This document shows, one piece after another, positions 32,556 to 40,655 of a stretch of 51,011 nucleotides of DNA (the stretch's first letter is position 1; the number at the start of each line of letters is the position of its first letter). Source of the DNA: a bacterium BMS3Bbin13 (lineage in GTDB: Bacteria > Pseudomonadota > Gammaproteobacteria > 21-64-14); the NCBI GenBank assembly GCA_002897735.1, contig BDTW01000013.1:1-51011 (forward strand). Direction: 5' to 3'. The position numbers and the translations under genes are program-made. Under the pieces are notes generated by a model, which worked only from the letters and a program-made list of their open reading frames with translations, was not told the DNA's origin and did not search any database.

Positions 32556-32918
32556 CCATGCACAGAGGCGCAAAAGTAAGTAAAAGCCCTTTTCCCCGCC
32601 AGTCAACCTGTAATTTGTACATCACCAGGGAGCCACGCCACCCGTTCATGCCGCCTACCGAATCGAAACCGGCCGAATCGCGCCGCCATCAGCGAAAGTA
32701 TACCCACGCTATCGCCTTCACCCTCTTTTCGGAGACCGCCGGGCGGCTGATGTATCGACACAGCCGTTCCGGATTCTTGCGTTCATGGGCGCTAACCGCT
32801 ACCCCGGCGTGCAGGGAGAACCCGGCCACCTTACCCACCCCGTCATTGAACCGCTCATCGCAGACCGGCGCTGATCCGGATGACCCCCAACCGGCCTCGT
32901 GGTGGACCCGCTCGCACG
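32556..32918. other. Intergenic region with transposase scrap
   Basis: Between the Fic pseudogene and the GGDEF-EAL gene the only recognisable content is the IS91-type transposase fragment at 32689-32862. Confidence 0.6.
32689..32862 (-). pseudogene. IS91-type (Y2) transposase fragment
   Basis: The minus strand encodes VGKVAGFSLHAGVAVSAHER followed by LCRYISRPAVSEKRV, the highly conserved GFSLHA...LCRYI.RPA region of IS91-family transposases. Only about 50 residues remain; there is no start and the frame ends in a stop soon after. It is a footprint of a past insertion beside the Fic gene. Confidence 0.8.
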
Positions 32919-34928
32919 CTATTGCCCGCCGGCCGCCCGTTCCGGCGACATCGCCACCGGCCGGCCGATGTGGAACCCCTGGACGTAGTCGACTTCGTAG
33001 CGGCGCAGCAGCGCGAGGATCCGCTCGTTTTCGACGCATTCCGCCACCACCTCCTTGTGATAGGCCTTCGCGACCTTGGTGATGGCCTGGACCAGGGCCC
33101 GGTCCTCGGCGCTGGTGTCCAGATTGCGGATGAAGCTGCCGTCGATCTTGATCAGGTCCACCGGCAGTGCGCGCAGATGGATGAACGAGGTGAAACCGAT
33201 GCCGAAGTCGTCGAGCGCGAAGCGGCAGCCCAACGCCCGCAGGGAATCCATGAGAATGCGCGCCTGCTGGAGATCCTCCACGGCGGCGGTCTCGGTGATC
33301 TCGAAGATCAGCCGGGCACCGTCCACGGCCGCAGACTCCAGGCGCGTGCGGAGCCATGCGAGGAGCCGGGTGTCCCCGACGTGCACGCCGCTCAGGTTGA
33401 CCGCCAGACGGATATCCGGGCGCGCGCCGCCGAGGCGGCGCAGATAGTCGATGGCCATCTCCAGCACCTGGTAGTCGATCCGGTCGATCACGCCGAAGCG
33501 CTCGGCGATGGGTATGAACCGGGTCGGGGGGACGAGGGTGCCGTCCGGCTCGCGCATCCGGACCAGCACCTCGTAGTGATGCACGCTCCAGGTCGGGAGA
33601 TGGAGAATCGGCTGGAAGTGCAACACGAACCGGCGCTTGTCGAGGGCGGCGTGGATCCGATCCAGCCAGCGCGCCGCCAACGCATCTTCCCTCTCCTCGC
33701 TCGCGTCGTAGACGTGCACCGGACCGCCGGCGCCGCCACGAGCGCGGTGCAGGGCGTTCTCGGCCTGCGAGAGGATCTGCACGGCGTCGCCGCCGTGCGC
33801 CGGGAGACCGACGATGCCGACCCGGGCCCCGATCCGGATCCGATCCTCCCCATAGTGCACGACCACCCGGTCGAGGCCCTCCAGGGCCCGTTCGGCCAAG
33901 GCGCGCGCGCCGTCGACCCCCGTGTCGAGCAGCACCGCCAGAAAGCGGCCGCCGCCGGCACGGGCCAGGATCCCGTCAGGCACGCGGGAGATGACGTCGC
34001 TCGCACGCAACTCCTCGCGCAGATACTGCCCGACCCGGACCAGGATCTCGTCGCCCGCCTTGTGGCCGAAGGCATCATTGAGATGGCTGAAGCGGTCGAT
34101 ACCCAGGCACAGGCAACTGAGGCCTGTATTCCGGCGCCGGGCGATCTGCAGCAGATTGTCCAGGATCAGACCGACGCCGTGCTGATTGAGCAGTCCGGTC
34201 AACGGATCGTGGTTGGTGAGGTAGTGCAGCGTCGATTCCGTTTCTTTCCGGTCAGTGATGTCGGTGAGTACGCCGAAACAGCGCGACGCCCCGGCCGCCT
34301 CCAGACGGCCGTTGTCGCAAAACCAGCGCGTCGTAACGCCGTCGCGGTGCCACAAACGGTACTCGATGGTGAACGCCCCCTTGTCCTCCAACTGCTCCCG
34401 AATCTCGGCGGTGACGCGGTCCCGGTCCGCCTCGTGGAGCTGGTCGCGCCACAGGCGGGGATCGTCCATGAAGTCTTCGGGCTCGAAGCCGAGGGCGGCG
34501 GTGACGTTGGGACTGATGAACGTCACGCGGAGATCCGGCAGTTCGCGGGTATAGAGGAGGTCCGGCACCGACTCGATGACATGGCGGACACACGCCTCGG
34601 AGATCCGGGCGCGGGCGACCAGGCCGGAGAGGCGGCCCGCGTAACCGCGCACCAGCGCATACAACAGGGCCGATGTGGCGACCACGAACACCGCGCCATT
34701 CAACGCCTGGAACAACGTCACTTGATGCACCGAGCGCGCGAGATCGGTCAAAATCCAATCGGAGAAGAGTATCCACGCACCGGCCACCGCGGCGTAGATC
34801 GCGGTGATGCGAGCCGCCACGCTACGACCGGTGGGCACACCGGCGACGGCCCGCGCCTCGGGCGTACGCGGCACGGGCCCCGTGCAGGGGCCGGCAGAGG
34901 CGCTTGGCGTCAGCGGTGGCTGCGTCAT
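32919..34928 (-). CDS. Membrane PAS-GGDEF-EAL protein, degenerate GGDEF
   Basis: The 669-residue protein has two membrane helices (about 38-58 and 70-92), a PAS domain (about 110-230), a GGDEF domain (about 235-395) and an EAL domain (about 410-655). The cyclase signature reads AGGGRF instead of GGDEF, so diguanylate cyclase activity is probably lost, although the domain may still bind GTP. The EAL domain has EVLVR in place of EALLR but keeps the metal and catalytic residues visible in NLSGVHV, EITET, DDFGIGFTS, KIDGSF and ECVEN. Cyclic-di-GMP hydrolysis is therefore likely. Start: ATG 34928 with AGGAA 7 bases ahead. It is monocistronic, and its output target is not visible. Confidence 0.93.
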   Translation of the reverse strand: MTQPPLTPSASAGPCTGPVPRTPEARAVAGVPTGRSVAARITAIYAAVAGAWILFSDWILTDLARSVHQVTLFQALNGAVFVVATSALLYALVRGYAGRLSGLVARARISEACVRHVIESVPDLLYTRELPDLRVTFISPNVTAALGFEPEDFMDDPRLWRDQLHEADRDRVTAEIREQLEDKGAFTIEYRLWHRDGVTTRWFCDNGRLEAAGASRCFGVLTDITDRKETESTLHYLTNHDPLTGLLNQHGVGLILDNLLQIARRRNTGLSCLCLGIDRFSHLNDAFGHKAGDEILVRVGQYLREELRASDVISRVPDGILARAGGGRFLAVLLDTGVDGARALAERALEGLDRVVVHYGEDRIRIGARVGIVGLPAHGGDAVQILSQAENALHRARGGAGGPVHVYDASEEREDALAARWLDRIHAALDKRRFVLHFQPILHLPTWSVHHYEVLVRMREPDGTLVPPTRFIPIAERFGVIDRIDYQVLEMAIDYLRRLGGARPDIRLAVNLSGVHVGDTRLLAWLRTRLESAAVDGARLIFEITETAAVEDLQQARILMDSLRALGCRFALDDFGIGFTSFIHLRALPVDLIKIDGSFIRNLDTSAEDRALVQAITKVAKAYHKEVVAECVENERILALLRRYEVDYVQGFHIGRPVAMSPERAAGGQ

Positions 34929-35531
34929 CGACGATTCCTGTCCCGGTGCGACCCGCTCCCGCATCCGGCCGGAGCGGGTACACATTTTTTACTCTATCGG
35001 CGCAGCAACGAATTTCTCCACCGGCCGGCGCCCCACGCCCGGCCGGGCGATTTTTTGCGCGTCTCGAGGGGGATCCGGGACCGGAGGAAGCGCTGCAGAA
35101 GCGGTATGTGGAGACGGAAGGGCATCGAGATGATCGACATCCGGGGCTGTATCCCGCACGACCTGCGCTCGACCGGGCGTGAGATCGGCAATCCGTGGTT
35201 GCGGGCTGCCGACGGCCATCGCTCCCCGCTACGGCGTATCGCCACCATCCGCACGCCGGCGGGCCAGGCTCAGATCACACGCGACAATCTCAAGGGTCCC
35301 CATCCGGAAGGCGAGGCGCCGATCCTCGCGGGGATCCGTCGGCGTCGGCCCATCGCCATCGCCGGGCCGGTCCGCCCAGATGCCGTTGGTGTTGTTGGTG
35401 ATGCCGGCCCTCTATCACCTGCTCGCCAAGACCGCCCCGCGCCGTCCCCCCGCCCCCGCCTGCTAAACTGAACAATTCAGGGCAAAGCTCGGGGCGAGGC
35501 CCACGACGGAGGCGGGCGACCGCGCAGCGGA
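34929..35531. other. Intergenic region with RND pump remnant
   Basis: After about 100 bases of promoter region for the GGDEF-EAL gene, a decayed + strand RND permease sequence runs from about 35088 to 35466. The rest shows nothing definite. Confidence 0.6.
35088..35466 (+). pseudogene. Remnant of an RND efflux permease gene
   Basis: Three + strand frames carry pieces of one RND-type permease in the right order: QKRYVETEG, then MIDIRGCIPHDLRST followed by LRRIATIRTPAGQAQITRDN, then the C-terminal LVLLVMPALYHLLAK before a stop. DIR/LP.dLR and QITRDNLK are typical of the second periplasmic domain, and PALY.LL of the last helix. About 200 residues between them are missing. It is not related in position to the intact RND gene at 45 kb. 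Confidence 0.65.
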
Positions 35532-36533
35532 ATGGACACCTTTCGGGCGTTTCGAATCCACAACGACGACGGCACTGCACGCGCGGGGATCGAGCGGATC
35601 GCCCTGGCCGATCTCTCGCCGGGCGAGGTGGTGATCCGCACCGCCTGGTCCGGCGTGAACTACAAGGACGCGCTGGCAGGCACCGGCAAGGGCAAGATCC
35701 TGCGCCGCTTCCCGCTGGTGGGCGGGATCGACGTGGCCGGCACGGTGGCCTCCTCCGAGGCCCCCGGGTTCCGGGAAGGCGACCCTGTGCTGGTCACGGG
35801 CTGCGGCCTGAGCGAGGTCCATGACGGGGGATACGCGGAATACGTGCGCGTACCCGCCGACTGGGTCATGCCGCTGCCCGACGGGCTCGATCTGCGCCGG
35901 GTCATGGCGCTCGGAACGGCGGGCTTCACCGCCGGGCTCGCCGTACAACGCCTCGAAGACAATCACCAACGCCCGGAGATCGGGCCGCTGGTGGTCACCG
36001 GCGCGAGCGGCGGGGTCGGCAGTTTTGCCGTAAACATCCTCAGCGGTCTCGGCTACGAAGTGGTCGCCGTGACGGGAAAGCCCCAGGCCACCGCCTATCT
36101 CAAGGACCTCGGGGCGAGCCACGTCGTCAGCCGCCAGGACCTGGAGATGCGCGGGCATCCGCTGGAGAACGCACAATGGGGCGGGGCGCTCGACAACGTG
36201 GGCGGCGAGATGCTCGCCTGGCTCACCCGTTCGGTGCGCACATGGGGCAATATCGTGAGCATCGGGATGGCCGGTGGCACGGCCCTGCACACCACCGTGA
36301 TGCCGTTCATCCTGCGCGGCATCGGACTGCTGGGAGTGACCTCCGCCCACTGCCCCATGCCCCTGCGCCGGCGTATCTGGGAGCGCCTGGCCACCGACCT
36401 GCGTCCGCGCGCGCTCGACTCGGTGGTGCGCTCTACCATCGACCTCGACGGACTCCCCGCAGCGTTCGAGGACGTCCTCGCCGGGAAGTCCATGGGGCGG
36501 ATTCTGGTGGCGATCGGGCAAACGGTATCCTGA
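35532..36533 (+). CDS. acuI: AcuI/YhdH-type NADPH-dependent reductase (MDR family)
   Basis: The 333-residue zinc-free medium-chain reductase has VNYKDALAGTGKGKI, the conserved start of the YhdH/AcuI group, the nucleotide-binding turn VVTGASGGVGSFAV, and SVGGAL-like LDNVGGEML. AcuI reduces acryloyl-CoA to propionyl-CoA; many members are only known as putative quinone oxidoreductases. The length and motifs are complete. ATG 35532 has only AGCGGA ahead of it. It stands directly after the RND remnant and before a REP-like repeat, without operon partners. Confidence 0.9.
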   Translation: MDTFRAFRIHNDDGTARAGIERIALADLSPGEVVIRTAWSGVNYKDALAGTGKGKILRRFPLVGGIDVAGTVASSEAPGFREGDPVLVTGCGLSEVHDGGYAEYVRVPADWVMPLPDGLDLRRVMALGTAGFTAGLAVQRLEDNHQRPEIGPLVVTGASGGVGSFAVNILSGLGYEVVAVTGKPQATAYLKDLGASHVVSRQDLEMRGHPLENAQWGGALDNVGGEMLAWLTRSVRTWGNIVSIGMAGGTALHTTVMPFILRGIGLLGVTSAHCPMPLRRRIWERLATDLRPRALDSVVRSTIDLDGLPAAFEDVLAGKSMGRILVAIGQTVS

Positions 36534-36900
36534 CCACCGCCGCGCCGGAATATCATCGCATCACCGGCCGGCGGCTGGACGCCCCGGCGATCGCCATCAT
36601 CGCCATCAATGTAGCCCGGATGCAGGCCGAAGGCCGAAATCCGGGGATCCTGCCGCCAACCCAAACCGCTGTCCCGGATTTCGCTGCGCTGCATCCGGGC
36701 TACATTGATGGCGATCGCCGGGCCGGAAAAAAATCGTTGGCTTTCGCGGGCGGGCCGCCGTATGATAATCAAGACGCCGTAGTGGATCCTGTCATCGATC
36801 TGGATTTCCTTCCGCTTTCCATACTAAAAACCCCCGCTGCTGACCCCCCAGGACTGCCACTGCACGTCACTTCGTGTATCCCTGCAATGAGGTCATTACC
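36534..36900. other. Region upstream of the cold-shock gene
   Basis: It contains the 26-bp inverted repeat (36599-36715). The last 120 bases probably form the promoter and the long 5' leader usual for cspA-type mRNAs. No open frame here is protein-like. Confidence 0.55.
36599..36715. repeat. Perfect 26-bp inverted repeat, REP-like
   Basis: The arms at 36599-36624 and 36690-36715 carry the GTAGCCCGGATGCA word and its complement and enclose 65 bases containing a partial second dyad (CCGAAATCCGGGG with CCCGGATTTCG). GTAGCCCGGATG-type dyads are widespread dispersed repeats in proteobacteria. A 9-base duplication ATCGCCATC flanks the left arm. Confidence 0.9.
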
Positions 36901-37104
36901 GTGCACACTGGAACTGTAAAGTGGTTCAACGAGAGCAAAGGCTACGGCTTCATCACCCCGGATGACGGCGGCAAGGACGTCTTCGTTCATCATTCGGCGA
37001 TCAACGGAAGCGGCTTCAAAACCCTGGCCGAGGGGCAGAAGGTCTCCTTTGAAACCGAACAGACTCCGAAGGGGCTCGCTGCGGCCAACGTAACACCCAT
37101 GTGA
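36901..37104 (+). CDS. Cold-shock protein, CspA family
   Basis: The 67-residue OB-fold protein has both RNA-binding motifs, KGYGFI (RNP1) and VFVHHSAI (RNP2), after [11 protein letters not shown]. It binds single-stranded RNA and melts mRNA structure. The start is GTG at 36901 with GAGGT 7 bases ahead; it gives exactly the family length, and the upstream codons of the open frame are not conserved-looking. It is a single-gene unit. Confidence 0.95.
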   Translation: MHTGTVKWFNESKGYGFITPDDGGKDVFVHHSAINGSGFKTLAEGQKVSFETEQTPKGLAAANVTPM

Positions 37105-37198
37105 CCCCCGCCGCGGATCGCGGCGCTCGTGACCGGACCGTGCCGAGGGGGTGCGGACCGGATCCCGCGAATACGGGGAACCGGGCGGGATGAGGGTT

Positions 37199-37238
37199 CC
37201 GTCGTCCCCGGCCGTGCGGGCGCGACCGGGGACGACGG
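37199..37238. repeat. Perfect 13-bp hairpin after the cold-shock gene
   Basis: CCGTCGTCCCCGG (37199-37211) pairs with 37226-37238 around a 14-base loop. No T-run follows, so it is either a REP-like element or a weak terminator. Confidence 0.85.
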
Positions 37239-37432
37239 ATCTTCCCGCCGGCGCCGCTGCCTCCGGCGGGTGAGGTGGTGTGCGCGGTTCAGCGCGGTCG
37301 GCTCCGGCCTCCTGCGGCCGTTTATTCGTTCGCGCGCAAGGCCCTGCCTTTGAACTGACCCCCCGTCCGAACCCGCGACATCGACGGGAGAAGACGTCGA
37401 TTACAGGCCCGCGCGCGGCGCGAACCACTCCC

Positions 37433-37457
37433 GGAGACCCTCCTCGCGCGGGTCTCC
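37433..37457 (-). terminator. Candidate terminator after ppgK
   Basis: GGAGACCC and GGGTCTCC form a perfect 8-bp stem with a 9-base loop, 16 bases beyond the ppgK stop in its direction of transcription. No U-tract follows, so intrinsic termination is uncertain. Confidence 0.5.
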
Positions 37458-37473
37458 GACGCCGGACGCCGGG

Positions 37474-38184
37474 TCAATGCTCCCAGAGCGCGATGCCGCC
37501 CGTAATCCCACGGACGTTGCGCACCAACTGAACGTCATCGGGAAGCTCGAGGCACACGTGCTTGGAATTGCCGCCGCCGAGGTACAGCGCGCGGAAATTA
37601 AAGCAGCCCCGCAAGTGACGGATGGCCTTCGCGAGCCGACGATTCCACTTCCGGTTTCCTACCCGGCGCCGTGCCGGCTCGCCGAGTTGCCCCTCATAGG
37701 CCTGTCCCTTCCGGAAACGATGGTGACCCAGCTCGAGGTTCGGCACCAGCCGACCGTCCAGAAACAGGGCCGAGCCGACGCCGGTGCCGAGGGTGATCAC
37801 GAGTTCGACCCCGCGGCCCTCGACGACGCCGTAGCCCTGGATATCGGCGTCGTTGGCGACATGAACCGCGACCCCGAACAACCGGCTCAACTCGGCGCCG
37901 AGCGGCACCCCCGACCAGTCGCCGTCCAGGTTCGGCGCATCACGCACCGTGTCCTCCACCACCACTCCGGGGAAACCCACCGACGCGCGATCGAAGGGAC
38001 GCAACGGCTCGACGAGCGGCGACAGTGCGCCGATCACCGCTTCCGGTGTAGCGGGTCGCGGGGTAAGCACGCGCACCCGTTCGCTGAGCATCCCGCCCCG
38101 CGCGTCGAGGATTGCGGCCTTCAAGCCGGTGCCGCCGATGTCGATGGCCAGGGTCCTCTCCGCGTCCCGGGCTGTGTCATCCAT
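37474..38184 (-). CDS. ppgK: Polyphosphate glucokinase (ROK family)
   Basis: The 236-residue kinase phosphorylates glucose using polyphosphate or ATP. It has the phosphate-1 motif AIDIGGTGLKAA, the glucose-site region NLDGDWSGVPL with NDADIQGYG, and the phosphate-2 motif TLGTGVGSALF. The catalytic Asp is in NDAD. The Arg/Lys-rich stretch EPARRRVGNRKWNRRLAK is expected for polyphosphate binding. The length fits PpgK (240-260). ATG 38184 has GGAGGAG 7 bases upstream. Divergent from the exbB operon. Confidence 0.9.
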   Translation of the reverse strand: MDDTARDAERTLAIDIGGTGLKAAILDARGGMLSERVRVLTPRPATPEAVIGALSPLVEPLRPFDRASVGFPGVVVEDTVRDAPNLDGDWSGVPLGAELSRLFGVAVHVANDADIQGYGVVEGRGVELVITLGTGVGSALFLDGRLVPNLELGHHRFRKGQAYEGQLGEPARRRVGNRKWNRRLAKAIRHLRGCFNFRALYLGGGNSKHVCLELPDDVQLVRNVRGITGGIALWEH

Positions 38185-38351
38185 ACTGTCTCCTCCCAGC
38201 GCTCACGCCGCCGCCGACGGTACACTCCAGCATATCGGAGAAACACCCCCGGGCGAAAGGCGCCGGCACGGATTCGCTCCGCCCGGCGCGGGTGGTTCCC
38301 GAAGAGCCGATCGGCATCGAGACCCACCCGGACTTTGCCCTCTCTACCAAC

Positions 38352-38370
38352 GAGAATGATTCTCATTGTC
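38352..38370. promoter_or_regulatory. Fur box upstream of exbB-exbD-tonB
   Basis: GAGAATGATTCTCATTGTC matches the 19-bp Fur consensus (GATAATGATAATCATTATC) at most positions and contains the overlapping dyads GAGAAT/ATTCTC and AATGA/TCATT. It lies 109 bases before the exbB ATG. A TTGCCC element 17 bases upstream of GATTCT suggests that it overlaps a core promoter, so iron should repress the operon. Confidence 0.85.
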
Positions 38371-38478
38371 CCGGCCCGGGGACCAAACCTCATCCGCGTT
38401 ATGCTGTCTCATCGTTGCGGGGGGCATGAACGCCGGCCCGCCGTCCATGACGACCCACCCGAAAACGGATACCTTCCC

Positions 38479-39132
38479 ATGCAAGACCTCTATGAATCCT
38501 GGAACGCCCTGCGCTTCGGCGGACCCATGGTCTACCCGCTGCTGGCCCTGGCGGTCATCGCCGTGGCGATCCTGCTCGACAAGGCCTACGTGTACTGGCG
38601 CTACGCGCGCGTACCGCTCCTGCTGTCGCGCCTGATCGAGCACCCGGGTACGCATTGGGGCGATCTGGATCGCCAAGTGGCCACTCTCGATCCACGCCAC
38701 TACTTCGCCCGATTCCTGCGCGTGATCCTGCACGACCGCACCCGGCCGGCCTGGTGGATCGAATCCCGGGCCGGCGACGAGGCACAGGCCGTCGAGCGCG
38801 ACCTCAGCCGTGGGCTGTGGGTACTGGAGACCATCGTCACCGCAGCCCCGCTGTTGGGGCTGCTCGGCACGATCACCGGCATGATGCGTGCCTTCCACCT
38901 GATCGGCAGCAAGGGCTTGGTCGACCCGAACGGCGTCACCGCGGGCGTGGCCGAGGCCCTGATCGCCACCGCCCTGGGACTGCTCATCGCGCTGATCGCC
39001 CTGTTCGGCTTCAACCTGCTCTCGCGCATGCAGTCGCGCACGCTCGACGAGATGGAACGCATCGGCACGCGCGTGACCGATCGCATCCGCCTCGAGGGAC
39101 AGGATCCGGAGGTGCATCATGAAGCTGCGTAG
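38479..39132 (+). CDS. exbB: MotA/TolQ/ExbB proton channel protein
   Basis: The 217-residue inner-membrane protein has three helices (about 15-35, 115-137 and 155-180), with the family core TAAPLLGLLGTITGMMRAF and VAEALIATALGLLIAL. With ExbD it forms the proton channel that energises TonB. ATG 38479 has a weak ribosome site; the conserved N-terminus starts here. It is first in a three-gene overlapping operon behind a Fur box. Confidence 0.94.
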   Translation: MQDLYESWNALRFGGPMVYPLLALAVIAVAILLDKAYVYWRYARVPLLLSRLIEHPGTHWGDLDRQVATLDPRHYFARFLRVILHDRTRPAWWIESRAGDEAQAVERDLSRGLWVLETIVTAAPLLGLLGTITGMMRAFHLIGSKGLVDPNGVTAGVAEALIATALGLLIALIALFGFNLLSRMQSRTLDEMERIGTRVTDRIRLEGQDPEVHHEAA

Positions 39133-39520
39133 ATCGCGCACCTACCGGCGCGGGCGTATCGAGATCATTCCGATGATCGACGTGATGTTCTTCCTGCTGG
39201 CCACCTTCATGCTGGCATCGCTGTCGATGCAGAACCTGCGCTCGCTGCCCGTCAACCTCCCGCGCGGTCGGGCGCAGCCGATGCAGACCGCGGCCCCGGT
39301 CACGCTCACCATCACCCGCCGGGACCGCATCTACCTGAACCACGCCGCCGTGACCCTCGGCACGCTCGCCGACCGCCTCAAGCCCCTGCTCAAGGGCGGC
39401 GACCCGGCGGTGATCGTGGCCGCCGACCGCCGGGCGCGGAACGGCACGGTCGTGGAAGCGATGCTGAAGGCGCGTCACGCCGGCGCGAGCCGTTTCCTCA
39501 TCGCGGTCGAGCGCCAATGA
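39119..39520 (+). CDS. exbD: ExbD/TolR biopolymer transport protein
   Basis: The 133-residue protein has a single helix (about 18-37) with the proton-carrying Asp in IPMIDVMFFLL, and a periplasmic ExbD domain. It overlaps exbB by 14 bases, and GGAGGT lies 6 bases before ATG 39119. It works with ExbB as a stator for TonB. Confidence 0.94.
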   Translation: MKLRRSRTYRRGRIEIIPMIDVMFFLLATFMLASLSMQNLRSLPVNLPRGRAQPMQTAAPVTLTITRRDRIYLNHAAVTLGTLADRLKPLLKGGDPAVIVAADRRARNGTVVEAMLKARHAGASRFLIAVERQ

Positions 39521-40284
39521 CCGAGGCGGTCTGGCCGCTGCCGGACACGCACGAGGTGCCGATTCGGCGCCTGCTGTGGGTACTCCCCGCGGCGATCCTG
39601 CTGGTACTGCTGGCACTGCTGATGCTGGGGCACTGGCTGCGGGGCGGGGCCGTGCCGACGCCCCGCCCCCGCCCCATAGAGGCGCGCATCTACGAGCTGC
39701 CGCCCTCGCCGGGCGCGGCGCCGTCAGCCCCGGCGCGCCCGCGGCAACCGGCCCCGCCCCGCCCGCGCCCCCAGCCGGCCGGACCCGCGGCACGCGCCGG
39801 GATCACCCCCCCGTCTGTGCGCGGAACGCTCCCGATGCCGGCCGCCAAGCCGCGCGCACCGGCCCCCGCCGCGCCACGCATCAACTGGGCCAGGCTGCGC
39901 AGCGACGTGAACGCGGCGGTGGCGACCGCCACCGGGCGCCGCTCGGCACCGCTCCAGATCCAGGACCCGAACGCGCTGACGGCGCACTTCTACATCGCGT
40001 CGGTGCTGCGCAAACTGCAGGAGGTCGGCAACCTCAACTATCCCGGACAACTCACCGGCGTATCCGTGGTACACCTGCGCATCGACGCCCACGGCCGGCT
40101 CGTCGGCCTCAAGATCCTGAAATCCCAGGGTAATCCGGCCCTCGACCGCGCGGCCGAAGGCATCGTGCGCATGTCCGCCCCATTCGCGCCGCTTCCCTCG
40201 CGGCTGCGCCGCAAGACCCCGGGCATCGAACTGACCTTGTACATGGACTTCTACGGGTACCGGCGGTTGTATACGGAATACTGA
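39517..40284 (+). CDS. tonB: TonB energy-transducing protein
   Basis: The 255-residue protein has one N-terminal membrane helix (about 19-41), a Pro/Ala/Arg-rich periplasmic spacer (about 48-120) and a C-terminal TonB domain (about 165-255; VVHLRIDAHGRLVGLKILKS). It couples the ExbBD motor to outer-membrane receptors. It overlaps exbD by ATGA. No TonB-dependent receptor is encoded in the window. The Pro-rich spacer has Arg-Pro rather than the more usual Lys-Pro/Glu-Pro repeats. Confidence 0.93.
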   Translation: MTEAVWPLPDTHEVPIRRLLWVLPAAILLVLLALLMLGHWLRGGAVPTPRPRPIEARIYELPPSPGAAPSAPARPRQPAPPRPRPQPAGPAARAGITPPSVRGTLPMPAAKPRAPAPAAPRINWARLRSDVNAAVATATGRRSAPLQIQDPNALTAHFYIASVLRKLQEVGNLNYPGQLTGVSVVHLRIDAHGRLVGLKILKSQGNPALDRAAEGIVRMSAPFAPLPSRLRRKTPGIELTLYMDFYGYRRLYTEY

Positions 40285-40300
40285 GCGGATATCGAGCGCC

Positions 40301-40655
40301 CGGCCGGCACTGCCGAATCCCTCGGTGCATCGAAACCTTTCACCGCCGTCGGCGGGGCGAGCCCCGCCCTACCTCTTTCTTTCGACGCCGAGGGGGGGGG
40401 ACCGTAGGGCCGGGCTCGCCCGGCCGGCACTGCCGAATCCCTCGGCGCATCGAAACCTTTCACCGTCGTCGGCGGGGCGAGCCCCGCCCTACCTCTTTCT
40501 TTCGACGCCGGGGGGGGGACCGTAGGGCCGGGCTCGCCCGGCCGGCACTGCCGAATCCCCTGGTGCATCGAAACCTTTCACCGCCGTCGGCGGGGCGAGC
40601 CCCGCCCTACCTCTTTCTTTCGACGCCGGGGGGAGCCGTAGGGCCGGGCTCGTCC
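40301..40655. repeat. Three tandem copies of a 118-120 bp GC-rich repeat
   Basis: Units start at 40301, 40421 and 40539, each opening with CGGCCGGCACTGCCGAATCC. Each holds CATCGAAACCTTTCACCG, the dyad GGCGGGGCGAGCCCCGCC, CTACCTCTTTCTTTCGACGC, a G-run of variable length and GTAGGGCCGGGCTCGCCCGG. The copies are almost identical except for the G-run and a few bases. The third runs into the recQ coding end. A related single dyad is seen near 22760. Confidence 0.95.

Larger units (their letters stand above)
37105..37473. other. Convergent intergenic region with three hairpins
   Basis: There is no gene. Dyads at 37112-37128 (CGCCGCG-GAT-CGCGGCG), 37199-37238 and 37433-37457 lie between the cold-shock gene and the convergent ppgK. 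Confidence 0.55.

Noticed and set aside
36176-36919. Long + strand frame overlapping acuI and the cold-shock leader
   Set aside because: It is out of frame with acuI and crosses the inverted repeat; no protein features.
40301-40655. Possible CRISPR array
   Set aside because: The whole 118-120 bp unit is conserved, with no short repeat plus unique spacer pattern and no cas genes.
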